This document shows positions 1 to 11,076 of a stretch of 64,000 bases of DNA, in pieces. The stretch comes from Kappaphycus alvarezii (taxonomy: Eukaryota; Rhodophyta; Florideophyceae; Gigartinales; Solieriaceae): NCBI GenBank assembly GCA_002205965.3, contig NADL03000010.1, positions 558,001 to 622,000 of the forward strand, read 5' to 3'. Within the stretch, counting starts at the first letter, position 1, and every line of letters begins with the position of its first letter. The notes under the pieces are model-generated. The model was given only the letters and a program-made list of their open reading frames with translations, was not told the DNA's origin and searched no databases. Both the position numbers and the translations under genes were made by a program.

Positions 1-155
1 ACACCCCAGGATGATAGATATCCTCCTCGAACATATTCAGCTCTTCTAATCCCTCCTCACAACCTTTAAACTATTCTTCATCCTCTTCAAAGGAGTCAGA
101 AATTACAATTACTCCCTCACTCCCTCCTTCGTCCTCCACAGCAGCTTTCCTAACG

Positions 156-527
156 TTGTACGCTAGTGGCCCACACAGATATACTCATTCCTTCTCACCT
201 TCCGATCCTTCCATCTCAGGCTCAGACTACTCCTTTTTTGTCTCCTCTTCTTCTACCTCCTCTTTTTCTCTTCCTCCTCTAAGCAGTGCCGGCGGACCTA
301 CTCCCGAACACATTCCTGGTCCATTCTTCTGTAATAATCATCATAGTCAGTTGATCCAAAAGTCCATCAAGACCAGGGCGTTGAAGGGGTGGTGGGCTCT
401 GGATAAGTTGGCGGTGGTGGGGGACGGGCATAGGTTGGTCATGTTAAGGGCAAAAGGGGGGTATGTCGATGGGGTGGTTGATGGCGGAGGTTTTGCTTCA
501 ACGACTTTGAGGCCTAACTTTAAATAG
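156..527 (+). CDS. unrecognised ORF, possibly not a gene
   Basis: A 123-codon open frame with a Ser/Pro-rich first half and a more ordinary second half (RALKGWWALDKLAVVGDGHR). I do not recognise a family. It could be the tail of a gene that begins left of the window, or chance. The following 550 bases (528-1084) hold no frame, repeat or signal that I can identify. Confidence 0.2.
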   Translation: MYASGPHRYTHSFSPSDPSISGSDYSFFVSSSSTSSFSLPPLSSAGGPTPEHIPGPFFCNNHHSQLIQKSIKTRALKGWWALDKLAVVGDGHRLVMLRAKGGYVDGVVDGGGFASTTLRPNFK

Positions 528-1084
528 GGATATGTCTTTGAAAAGTTTCACGGCCTTGGGCAAAATAAAAAATGCGATGCAATGCGGCAGCATTGAATTT
601 ACACGCAATCAGGGGGAAAATAAAAAATCTGCTTGATGAAATATCGGAACTGAATTTGGAGGACGAAGCGGATCACGAGTCGAAAGATTTCTTTTTTGAA
701 ACAGGAGGACAAAAATCCTCAGAGATAAATTTTAGAATGTAGTTATACTGTGAATTTGGATTCGTAGGATGAAAGAAGTTTCAAGATTTTTTCCCTAAAA
801 GAAAACAAGTGGGAACAGTTGTTTTGAAAAATCAGAGGTCAGGGATGAAGAAGCCACAAGTTTGTGGAGAGGACAGCTTTCCTACAGAAAGGGTCGTTTT
901 ATAGCAGTCAATATACTTGTATGTAAGCCGCACGTCATCACTCCGGCGGCCAGTAATCCTTTTGCTTCAAACTATACAACGCTACGTTTATTCCTTTCCT
1001 ACGCTACCGGCACACATCCATGATTGTACATGAGTATGGTAGTTTGCGCGGCGATAGTTAATAAATTCTAAAACACGGATTCGT

Positions 1085-1698
1085 TTGCTGATTTCGCCAC
1101 TGAATCTCATCCATCTCACCTTCCCGCCTTCCCACGTTCGAACATTTGCTCAAGGCAATTTGTTCGATACGTCAACCATAGCTCCCGTTTCTCGTGCAGA
1201 GGTCAAGTTTACCATGGAAAAGATTATGAGGAAAATAAGCACTTCATCCTTTGATGACGAGCCCGCTTATTCTATCCTGAGTGCAGCAAACACTACCTTG
1301 GAGTTCTTCTCGTCGCCGACTAAACGCTCGGGATCTAGGTTAGATGCTCCGTTTCCACCCCAAGACGCTGAAGATGTCGAATGATATCTCAAGTACCCGT
1401 TTCCTCGGCGAGTTTAGTGTTTACCGATGCCTTTTTCATCATGCCGATGTTTCCGGTATCTTTTATTATTTACATTGCCTTGTTCTACGGCTTCGACTAT
1501 ATAAGCGCAGAGTTCCCAAATATTCTCATCCAGAAAGAACCAGCCAAGAACAACAAGCGCAATGAGATTTTGATCGCGGAAGTAGATATCGAGTATTTCT
1601 GGAGCCTTGTCGATAAGTTCAAGACAAAATGGGGTTTGTTAAACCCGCTTTTGAGGCCTGGAATCGAAAAAGGCACAGAAAACTGCACAAATCGCTAA
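1085..1698 (+). CDS. unrecognised two-frame locus
   Basis: Two open frames, 1085-1384 (99 codons) and 1381-1698 (105 codons), overlap by four bases (ATGA). The second begins with a hydrophobic stretch of about 30 residues that could be a membrane segment, followed by a charged tail. The layout fits one gene broken by a single frame change as well as two genes. No domain is recognised, and a transposon relic is equally possible. Confidence 0.22.
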
Positions 1699-1994
1699 CC
1701 CGTCCGTCTAAAGTCCGGCTATTCAGAGACCATATGAAGTGTGCAAATTTAGAATAGTATCATCCCTGAATATGCGTGTGCAGACTCAACAGAGCCACAA
1801 ATTTATAAGGTTTGTATATCAACGTAGGCCCAAATTCAACCAATTTCAAGCGTCGTAAACTCAATTAAATTGGCAGAATACGGAATATTCTAAAAATAGT
1901 TTCTACCCAGGAAGTAAGGGTAGTATCACAATGTTTTATCAATAAAAAAGAAGTTTGATGCATTTAGTATCTACATAGAACAATGAAAACAAAT

Positions 1995-3136
1995 TTATTG
2001 AAAAATAAACTTTATAGTCTCTTTTCGGACTTTGCCTCTTCAACTGTTGTTCACAGCCCTTAAGTATGCTACCTAGTAGATTTTTGATCAGTCTTGTATT
2101 CACTTTTGCCCATTTGCTTCGTGAGTTGCCTTTGAGCTCCTCAACAGTAGAAAAATGCCTATTTTAGCGTAAACAGTCCTTGCAAGAACTCCTTAGACGT
2201 TTTCAATGGGACTCAAATCGGAGAATCGCGCAGTTCATTACTTAACATGGGCAAAATTTCTCTGTATCTGCTGCGATGACACGTGTGAAGTGTGTGAGGT
2301 TGCATTATCCTGCATAAAAAACCATCTCAATTGCATCTTCTCGTCCGCTCAAATGTAGAACAGTACTTTAGAATTTCCTTATTTCGTTGTAAGATAGCAA
2401 GAGCAGAAAACCGTAGCCTGAAAAACAACCCCAAAAAATCACAACTCCACCTCAAATCTTTCGTTTAGATAGAACAACTTTAGTCTTGCGTATATTATGC
2501 CAGTGGTGACGAAACCCGTCTGGACCGCCTAAATTAAACTTCTTTTCATCAGATCAGACAACCAAACCCCATTCATGTGCGTATTTATTGTGGTACGAGC
2601 GGCCCCACTCTAGACAGGCAGACTTATGGACCTGGGTCAAAGGTGGTTCTCTTTTCACCTTGCAGAAAAAGAAGCTCTCTGCATCGTTCAGAAGCTGTTG
2701 GATGCGACTTTTCCCGATTGTGAGATCCAGCTCCGTCTTCATTTCTGATGATTAGGCCCCAGTATTTGATGCGATCCTCATTATTGCCCGAAACCCATTT
2801 CCGAAATTTTGGCGTTATTCTTCGCGTCTTAGTTTTTCACATAGCCTTATTGGTCCTTTCAAAATCTTTAATCAACGTTTTCTCGTACCTTTTATTGCGC
2901 TTCGCCATGGTACGGTTTCTTAGTCCTTCCCTTTATGAGCCGAACCTGATCCCTTCTTTTGTTCGCTCAGTTTCTTTCCTTTTTTCATTTTGTTGACACC
3001 CAAGTGCTGTAAGTTTTGCTCATTGTAGGTATTGGAGGTCGTTCAGACTATTTATGAAGCTTTAAAGACTGTGGTTTCATTTTTATATGCTATGAAAACT
3101 AGCGGTAGTATCCTAATTTCGCCCCCACCTGAATTT
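1995..3136 (-). mobile_element. decayed Tc1/mariner transposon, DD34E type
   Basis: The minus strand codes for a Tc1-type transposase, the DDE enzyme that cuts and pastes the element. It probably starts at the ATG whose first base is 2988. The helix-turn-helix part includes IGKSRIQQLL and VKREPPLTQVHK (about 2620-2720). The first catalytic Asp is in SDEKKFNLGGPDG (codon 2548-2550), the second in QDNATSHT (2307-2309), and the Glu in LSPIENV (2202-2204). The last two lie in one frame with 34 residues between them, which is the Tc1 spacing. GGVVIFWGCFSGYG is also typical. The copy is dead: several stops sit where the family has Trp (before SDE and after IENV), and there is at least one frame change between the first two Asp codons. 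The codon changes look like G-to-A decay. The right end (3108-3136) looks like a terminal repeat; its left partner was not found. Confidence 0.85.
3108..3136. repeat. possible right terminal repeat of the Tc1 element
   Basis: Read on the minus strand this begins CAGGTGGGGGCG and continues AAATTAGGATACTACC, which resembles the CAGTGG...GGATAC ends of Tc1/mariner elements. It lies about 120 bases upstream of the transposase start, as expected. No matching inverted copy or TA target duplication was found by eye, so it is tentative. Confidence 0.35.
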
Positions 3137-3289
3137 TGTTTAGCTTATATCATCCATTTTTCACGATGCATTTGATTTATCGTACGTCCTTTAAATGAAT
3201 TGAAGTAACGGTACGATGAACGTTCAATTATCCAGAACGGCCATATCTTTGCCATTTAACGGTAACATTTTGTGGTGGTGTATGAGATC

Positions 3290-5345
3290 CAGTGACAAGA
3301 TACTAGGATCGTCGGGAGCAAAAGTTATCCTTTAAGAGAATTTTGGGCTTCCACTCGCCTTGATCGTGATGAGCAGGCAAGAAGGCACCAAGTTCCAATC
3401 GGACTATCGGGTAACTCCGATTATCCGCGTTATACGGAACACCCCGGTTTCCAACGGGGCAGAAACAACCACGATGACTCAGGTAAAGCGAATGAAGTAC
3501 AATAGATGTTTTGAGGCTGCAATTTTCATGGGTACAACAGCCAAGACAATGCCGAAACCATCAAGTTGTACGGAATATGCTCTCGCCAGTAGCACCTCAT
3601 TCTTAATCAGAAGGATGATTTATTTTTTCACATCGTCGAAAGAGCCGCTCTAAAATTCTATTTTGAGAATTTTCGAGACGATATGAACTACGCGGATATC
3701 GTGAAGATAACGAAAGACGAGTATACATCAGATGCGAATCCACTTCATATCAAGGGAACAATTGAAACACTGCGACTGAGGTTCTTTACGCAATAAATAT
3801 ATATATCATAGATTTCGGAGTACCTGATGAAATCGGTAAGTCGTTGATATGAGCATATAAACGAGCTTGTACCTTAATACTTACCCGACTTTCGTGCTGA
3901 TGCACGCAAGATCGATTACCTAAGAAAGGTTTTCAAAGGATTTCAAAACTGCCCAAGGATTCCGATCCATAATATTATCTACCAAGGCTCTTCGTACAAG
4001 AAGTTCGTAAACATACTTCACGAGTCAATTCAGAACATTCGAACAATTCATCTCCTCACCGATTCGACAGAAGATATGCAAGAAACCTACAACTTCGAAT
4101 AGACCGATGGCAAAACTGCCTAACATGACCCACTATAGTCGCAATCCGAGACACATTACATGCCAGAGTAACTGATACGGACCCACGTAGGAAATCGGAT
4201 CCGATGACATAATAGCTCGATCGAAGCTTCACGCTGACTAAACGAATGCCACAAATTTTGTGCTCCAAACTGGAAACCAAGCAATTGCTGCCCTTCTGTG
4301 GCGACGGAAGCTCATGCTTGCCGCAGAATTAAGAATGTAGAATCCGCGACTCACATCCTAGCGTAGTTCATCAAAGGAGAAAATTTTCATCCCGTAACCT
4401 CGACAAGGACGTCAACAACGATATGGAATCTGCTGGGAAAAACGTAAAAATAGCTAAATTTTATCTAACTTCACCTGCTCCAATAAACGTGTAGAGCACG
4501 ACTAAAAGCAGATTGCGGAATAGACGTTGAATTCGCAGAATACGACATACTTCTCAGTCATATTGCCTCAGCAATGGGAGATTCCAATCATGCACCCTCG
4601 GATATTCGTCTGGGCGATGGGGGTTACAAGCGACCTCTCGTCGCCGTAAAAATGTCATTCGATCCGTCTCCAATTACGGAGTGCTCATGTGGAGAAATAT
4701 GTGTACAACTTGTATGTTGTGCAACTGAACAAGGACTCTTCCCCAAAGCGTCCAATGTGTTTTCAACGCGACACCGGGGCTCCCAATTTATTCAATGGGC
4801 GTAACGATATAAACAGCATATTTCATTCCATAGGAATACGCAAAAGGAAGGTATTCCCATCCTTCAGCATATTTAGGTTGACGATGCTTCTTACAGCTCT
4901 CTTGGTAGCTTATCGGTCCCACTCGAAACACCGCACGTCATCCCGACTATTTACGTCGACTTGGACATCGTGAATGCCGACATACCCGCCCTACTTGGAA
5001 ATGAAACCCTCGATAGTGAATCCCTGACACCTTTTACAGTCTCAAACAGACTGATTGAGCGAATAGCTCAATCTAATCCAGATTTAGGAGTCTTTTACGT
5101 CGAAAATTGATCAAAACCAATGTTTAGGTCAAGTAGCAATCATCTATACGCGAAAGTGCGACTTACCGCAGATATTCATTTAAAAGGGCTCAGCTTCCAA
5201 AGCTACACTGCAACTTCATTCATCCTTTCGTTTTGAAAACTATCAATCTAATCAAGCACTCCAGCCAAGAATAATCTACACTAGAAACGTTGAGGATCCT
5301 TAAAGACATCCCGCGGAAATGTGACCCATGCCAAAGGATTCAATG
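3290..5345 (+). mobile_element. older Copia-type element, left part (gag, protease, start of integrase)
   Basis: This is a fossil of a Ty1/Copia-type LTR retroelement. Traces in several frames look like a gag region (about 3650-4080, for example KIDYLRKVFKGF), then a protease-like region (about 4880-5000, near VDLDIVNADIPALLGNETLD), then the Cys pair of the integrase zinc-binding domain (CDPCQ near 5320). At 5345 it is interrupted by a younger Copia element and resumes at 11077. It is heavily broken, with well over ten breaks, and looks old. No LTR of its own was recognised at the left end. The region 3137-3289 holds nothing I can identify. Confidence 0.6.
5341..5345. repeat. target-site duplication, left copy (CAATG)
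   Basis: CAATG directly precedes the TG of the left LTR at 5346 and is repeated exactly after the right LTR at 11077-11081. Five base pairs is the duplication size known for Copia integrases. Confidence 0.85.
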
Positions 5346-5632
5346 TGTTGGCGCGAGTATCGGAATTTGGCTCGAAAATTGATCCAACAAGTGGTTCGAC
5401 CCTATGGTCACGCGCCACGTTGCCAGAAGGCCTAAAATTTGAATTGTGGTAGGCAGTTGAATTGATTATCTACCGAGCCGCCGACGGGCGACAGTGGTGA
5501 GAGTTCTCTGGCCGATTCAATTGGCTTGTCTAGCTCAGACCACAAGTAAAGCTATCCGACCTCCTTTTTAAGCTGCCAAAGCGTCAGTTCAGTTCCGCGT
5601 TAGCATTTGAAGAGGATCGTGGTTTCAAAACA
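5346..5632 (+). repeat. 5' LTR of nested Copia
   Basis: Begins TGTTGGCGCGAG, ends in CA, and is about 287 bp long. It matches 10794-11076 along its whole length with about a tenth of positions differing. The sequence after it (AGCCAATTGACTTCC) does not look like either of the initiator-tRNA binding sites seen in other elements of this window. Confidence 0.9.
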
Positions 5633-8600
5633 AGCCAATTGACTTCCGCGATACCTTCTCTATGGATTCGAAACAGGAAGATAAGGAGACGCGCGAACAA
5701 AAGCGCCACGACAGGACCAAGAGGCTGCCTCCCAGGCTAGCTCGGCCGATTTCCGAGGGGAGCACAAGGACCTACAAGGTTGGGTGTACGTCTACGACAA
5801 TGCAGCCCGTGCAAACCAATATGAGAAGACGACCGAGAAGATCTCCAAGTGGATCATGAAGGAAATATCGTACCCCATGGACATTTGGAAGTCCGTCAGT
5901 AACCTGGAGGAGCCGGACATGGAAAGTTGGAAATCAAAGGCTGCTAAGCCGGACGACTCTGTCGAAAAGGCGATCTTTGATGAAGCGATCAAGCCCTACC
6001 TGAGGCGTAGGGATACTTACGAGGAATACCAATGCAAAGTTTTTACTGTAGTAATTGGACAATACTGCGACCAGATGCAGGCGAAGTTGCAAGGACAGCA
6101 AAATTGGAGTAAGATACTCAACGAACACAATCCATTTAAGCTCCTTAAAAACATTAAATTGCTGATGTTGAGCCAACAGGACTCGAAGAAGCCAACCGCA
6201 AAAGCTGCCATCAATCGGCGCCTTATTCAAGACAAGGCAGAACATATACGAATCACTCGTGGATTACCGTAAACAACTCAAGGCCGTCATGGACGTACTT
6301 GAACACAACTATATAAAGCTTTGTAAAGCACTGTATGGCCTCACAAAAACAGCACTCAAAGAAGACGAGAAAGTTGAGAGAGCTGCTGCAACGAATGAAC
6401 AAATTGAGAGGGTGGAGAAGAAGCTACTGGAAGAAATGCAGGCCTTTCTTTTTATTAACTCCGCTGACAGGGCACGTTTATCAAGGTAATAACATGGCTC
6501 GAAAACACCCACCTTGCAGGCGACGATAAATACCCCAAGGACGTTGACCGCGGCATACGACATGCTCGCAAACTGGAAGCAGGACGGGAGGTCCAAGAGA
6601 GCCGTGCCAACGACGAGCTAAACTTTGTCCAAGATAGAACATTCGCAAGATCAACCGACAAGGGATCACAAGATGACAGACTAGAGCACCGAAGAACCGC
6701 GGCAAGTTAAGGTGCTATGGTTGCGGCCAGTTTGGACACATCAAGTCCGAAGGAAAATGAAAACCAGAAGACTTAGCGGCGTGGGAACAGCATGCGGCGA
6801 ATTACATGAAGGTTTCAACAAGTTCCGCACAGAATGGCGGGGAGCACGACGATACGGAATAGGAAGGTGAATATCGCGTGAATATGTGCACAACACATGA
6901 GATGCTCCAGAACAACCGAACCGATGAAGATGGAATGAGACATGGGGTCGCGTTTTGCATCTCAGAAGAGAATACGGGGCAGGCGATGAGCTCGAACAAC
7001 ACAGTAGTCGAGAGAGTTATGACGCATTCTTTCAACCAAGTTCGCGCGTACGTGATTCCCAAAGGCAGCATTGGACTGGACAGCATGTCCTCCGTAGACG
7101 TATTTGGAGATAAACGCCTACTCACTAACATTCGAACTACTGACAGTCGTATGAAGGTATTGTTCACGCAGGAGCAGTAATCGTAACGCAGATAGGTGAC
7201 TTCCAGGATATGGGCAGTATGGTACCATCCATGGGCAATAGCGAACATTTTGTCTCTTAGCAACTTGCAGAAGTACAAGGTCACGTACAGTAGCGATCGG
7301 GGAAACTTCTTCGCCGTGCAGAGGCCGGACGGCACCACCAGAATCTTTAGCCCAACAATGAAAGGTCTATATGCATCGCAGGTTCTGAGCCCAGTCGGAC
7401 ATAAAAACGATGCAATAATGATGAACACCGTGCAGGAAAACCTTAAGTCGTATACACGTCGAGAGGTGAAGGGCGCGAGGGAGGCACGTCGTCTCATGGA
7501 GGTCATCGGCAGGCCAAGTGAAGAACAGATGAGGCAAATTGTCGCTGGGTGACAGCTCCGTAACTGCGCCGTCACCGAGTAGGACATAAACGCCTGGAAG
7601 ATATTTGGTCCCGACGTGGGATCCCTCAAGGGGAAAACAACTCGTCGCAAGGAGCCGCACGTTGACCTCACCACGCTGCCGATTCTACGGGTATTATGGC
7701 GCGCCATCGAGAAGTAGTAGTATGTTTCCACGTAATTATGTCAATGGCATAGCATTCGCAGTCTCCATTGGCCGTAGCATCAAGTTCTGCACAGCAGAAG
7801 CACTGGAAGATCGAAAAGCCCAGACATTACTGACCAGCCTGGAAACAATCAAGGGGACGTACGCACGAAGAGGATTCTTTGCCACGCGGGTCGCGGCAGA
7901 CAATGAATTCAGCTCGTCGGAGGCCCCGCTATCAGGTGAGGGTATGGATCTGAACGCGGTTGCGCGTGATGAACACGTGCCTGAGATCGAAAGACACATC
8001 AGAACGCTGAAGAAGAGATGCTGCGCGACATACAACACGCTCCCATTCCGCAAATGCCAAATCGCATGGTACTAGATTTAGTATACTGCATGACGTTCTG
8101 GCTGCAAGCTTTTCCAACCCGCGACGGGATATCAGCGACAATCAGTCCGCGAGAGCTTGTCATTGGTGTCGCACTCGACGCGAACAAGCACTGCACCCTC
8201 GCATCTGGCTCATACGTACAGACTCATGAGCAGCATGATAATACGATGGAAACGCGAATATTGGTGCTATAGCCCTGCGACCGACCGGAAATGCACAAGT
8301 TGGACGCTACTTTATAAGCCTACTGACCGGGCGACGCATCAGTCGAAATTGGTGGACGGAGGTGCCGATGCCAGCTGACGTCATCGACAGGGTACAAAGC
8401 ATGGCAGAGTCGCACAACATGAATCGCCGCATCTTCGGCGACAAACGAAACGCGGAGGAAGAACAGGAAGAAGAAGCCGACGCTCAGTCGATCAGCAGTG
8501 GCTCATCCAGCTCGTCGAGCTCAGACAGCGAGCAAGATTTCGACGAAAATTTAGGTGAAGAGCTGAATACACCAGAACAAGAAGTTCCTGATGGCGCAAG

Positions 8601-10793
8601 CAGCCATAAACGGGTCAAGTTCGAGATCTAGGATGCGCCAGCTGGAGCAGTCGCGCCTGGTGAAACAAGAACCTGAGTCGAAAGCCAATGACCATGTTGG
8701 AGACGAGTCAGAGGATGATGCGTCGCTGGACACGAACGACGCGGGTACCGGAATCGCCGATAATCACACCCGGTAGAGCCCGACCCTGACTCGCAGGCGC
8801 ACAGGAGTGAGTACGCACGACTTGACACGCATCACGACGATGGACCGTCAGCCAGTCTAAGACAGAATCAATTAGAACCCGTACGAAATAAGATGTACCA
8901 GTACGGTGCCGAAGGGATAGCGGACAAAGGAGTGAGTGAACCCGTAGTGGGAGGCGAGGGAACATCTGAAAGAAGAGCGCAGACGCTCGAAGAGGAATTA
9001 GAGGAACGTTTTGGTCCAAGACATGATTGACTGAGCATGCGCTGCGTCAAGGAAAAAACCGAATTACAACAAAGAGCTGCTCGCCCAGGTACACGAAGAC
9101 TTCATACCTCCAACCTTCGATCCGGCTCGACTCAGCGGCTCAACCGTCCCTATCACCACTTTTGACGTGCTGCTAACCCAATATGGCGTCAAGAAGGGCC
9201 TCAAGATTTTTGGCCAAAGGGCGACGACGCGATGAAAGCGGAAATGCGTCAACTGCACGATCTAAACGTCATGTGCCCAAAGCCCGACGGCACTTAGCGA
9301 CAGACAGGAGCGAAGCACTTCAGTATCTAATGTTTCTGAAAAAGAAACGAGATGGGCGAATCAAGGGACGGGGCTGTGCAGATGGGCGAAAGCACATAGG
9401 AACGGAGTCAAAGGCGAAGATCACCAAACCATATCAACCGAGGCTGTTCATCATCCTTACAATAGCGGCAAAAGAAAATCGCGACGTGATGACCACGGAT
9501 GTTCAGGGGCATTCCTACAAACACACACCTCAAGGCGCGAGTGAGTTCAGGTGCGCTTCGAAGGAAGGATGGCGGAGCTCTTAGCCATGATAGACCCCCA
9601 GCTTTATCGCCCCAACATAATTACTGAGCATGGAAAACCAGTCCTTTACGCGAACTTCAGCGCGCGTTATACGGCCATGCTTCAGTCTGCTCTCCGATTT
9701 TGGGAGCAGGTCCTCGAAGACCTAAGCGAATTGTTTTTGTCGTAAATCCTTACGACTGGTGCGTTGCGAACCGCACGGTGAATGGGTCCCAGCAAACTGT
9801 CGGCTGCACGTCGACGACTTTCTCGTCACACACGTGGATGCAAGTGAACAGCAAGCTGGCGACATGGTTTGATAGAAAGTATGGGAAGCGAACGCCATTG
9901 ACTGTTCATCGTGGGAATATCCATGACTACCTGGCATGCGGATTTATTTCAGTACAGCTAACAAGGTCAAAATCACCATGGTGGAGTATATCCGCGAAAT
10001 GCTCAGCGATTCACCAGAAGAATTTTCGGGTACGGCGGTAACGCCGGCGGCGAGACACCTTTTTGACCACGACAAGGCGCCGAAACTCGACCAGACGCGC
10101 GCCGCTGTTTTTCATCATATCGTGGCGAAGTCCTCTTTCTCGCCAAGCGTGCGAGACCCGACATTCAACTTGCCGTGGCGTTCTTGTGCACTCGCGTGCA
10201 GTGCGCCGACGAGCACGACTGGAAGAAACTCGGCAGGATGCTCCAGTACTTGCGTGCAGTGAAGGGCTAGCGCTTACCCTAGAGGCTGATGATAGCCACG
10301 TGATCAAGTGGTGGTAGATGCCGCCTTCGCTGTGACGGCAGACATGAAGAGTCAGAGCGGTGGCGTGATGACGCTAGGCAAAGGTGCGGTCATAGCGCCT
10401 CGCTCCGCCAGCGCATCAATACCGAAGCTCGACGGAAGCAGAGTTGGTCGGGGCAAACGACTTCATGCCCCAGATCCTCTGGACCAGATACTTTCTCGAG
10501 AAACAGGGCTACATCGTGCGCGACAATATCCTTTACCAGGATAATCAGAGTGCGATCCTGCTCGAGAAGAACGGCAAGGCGTCGAGCGGTAAGCGCACAC
10601 GTCATATCAACATCCGGTATTTTTCATCAGCGACCGGATCAAGTCGGAGGAACTGTCTGTCAATTTCTGCCCAACTGGCGAAATGCTTGGTGACTTCTTC
10701 ACGAAACCCTTGCAGGGAGTTGCGTTCAAGGATTTCCGTGATAATAAGGTGCTCAACATTGGGGCATGATCGCAATTGCCGACCACAGGAGTG

Positions 10794-11076
10794 TGTTGGC
10801 GCGAGCATCGGAATTTGGCTCGAAAATTGATCCAACAAGTGGTTCGACCCTATGGTCACGCGCCACGTTGCCAGAAGGCCTCTACAGTTGAATTGTGGTA
10901 GGCAGTTGAATTGATTATCTACCGAGCCGCCGGCGAGCGATAGTGGTGAGAGATCTGGCCAAGTCAATCGGCTTTTCTAGCTCAGACCACAAGTAAAGCT
11001 ATCCGAACTCCTTTTAAGCTGCCAAAGCGTCAGTTCAGTTCTGCGTTAGCGTTTGACGAGGACCGTGATTTCAACA
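10794..11076 (+). repeat. 3' LTR of nested Copia
   Basis: Begins TGTTGGCGCGAG and ends CAACA; about 283 bp. It is followed at once by the CAATG target duplication (11077-11081). Confidence 0.9.

Larger units (their letters stand above)
5346..11076 (+). mobile_element. complete-length Copia LTR retrotransposon, broken, nested in an older Copia
   Basis: The element is about 5.7 kb with direct LTRs (5346-5632 and 10794-11076) and a perfect 5-bp target duplication. Parts in order: a gag region from about 5662 with a CCHC-type zinc knuckle (CYGCGQFGHIK, near 6718); a protease with a DS-S-V-D core (GLDSMSSVDVFGD, near 7075); integrase-region traces (7200-8600), including an acidic Ser-rich stretch (8490-8540); reverse-transcriptase traces (about 9060-10050); and RNase H with YQDNQSAILLEKNG (near 10534) ending in a Copia-type tail. 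Integrase before reverse transcriptase defines Copia order. The coding region is broken in roughly ten to twenty places. LTR divergence of about a tenth by eye suggests moderate age, younger than the element it sits in. A 309-codon antisense frame over its gag is a shadow. Confidence 0.9.

Noticed and set aside
1918-3118. GGTAGTATC at about 1919 and 3107 as terminal repeats of the Tc1 element
   Set aside because: The two words are in direct, not inverted, orientation and match over only nine bases.
6802-7731. 309-codon minus-strand frame, among the longest in the window
   Set aside because: It lies antisense to the legible gag/protease region of the Copia element and has no protein family features; it is a shadow frame.
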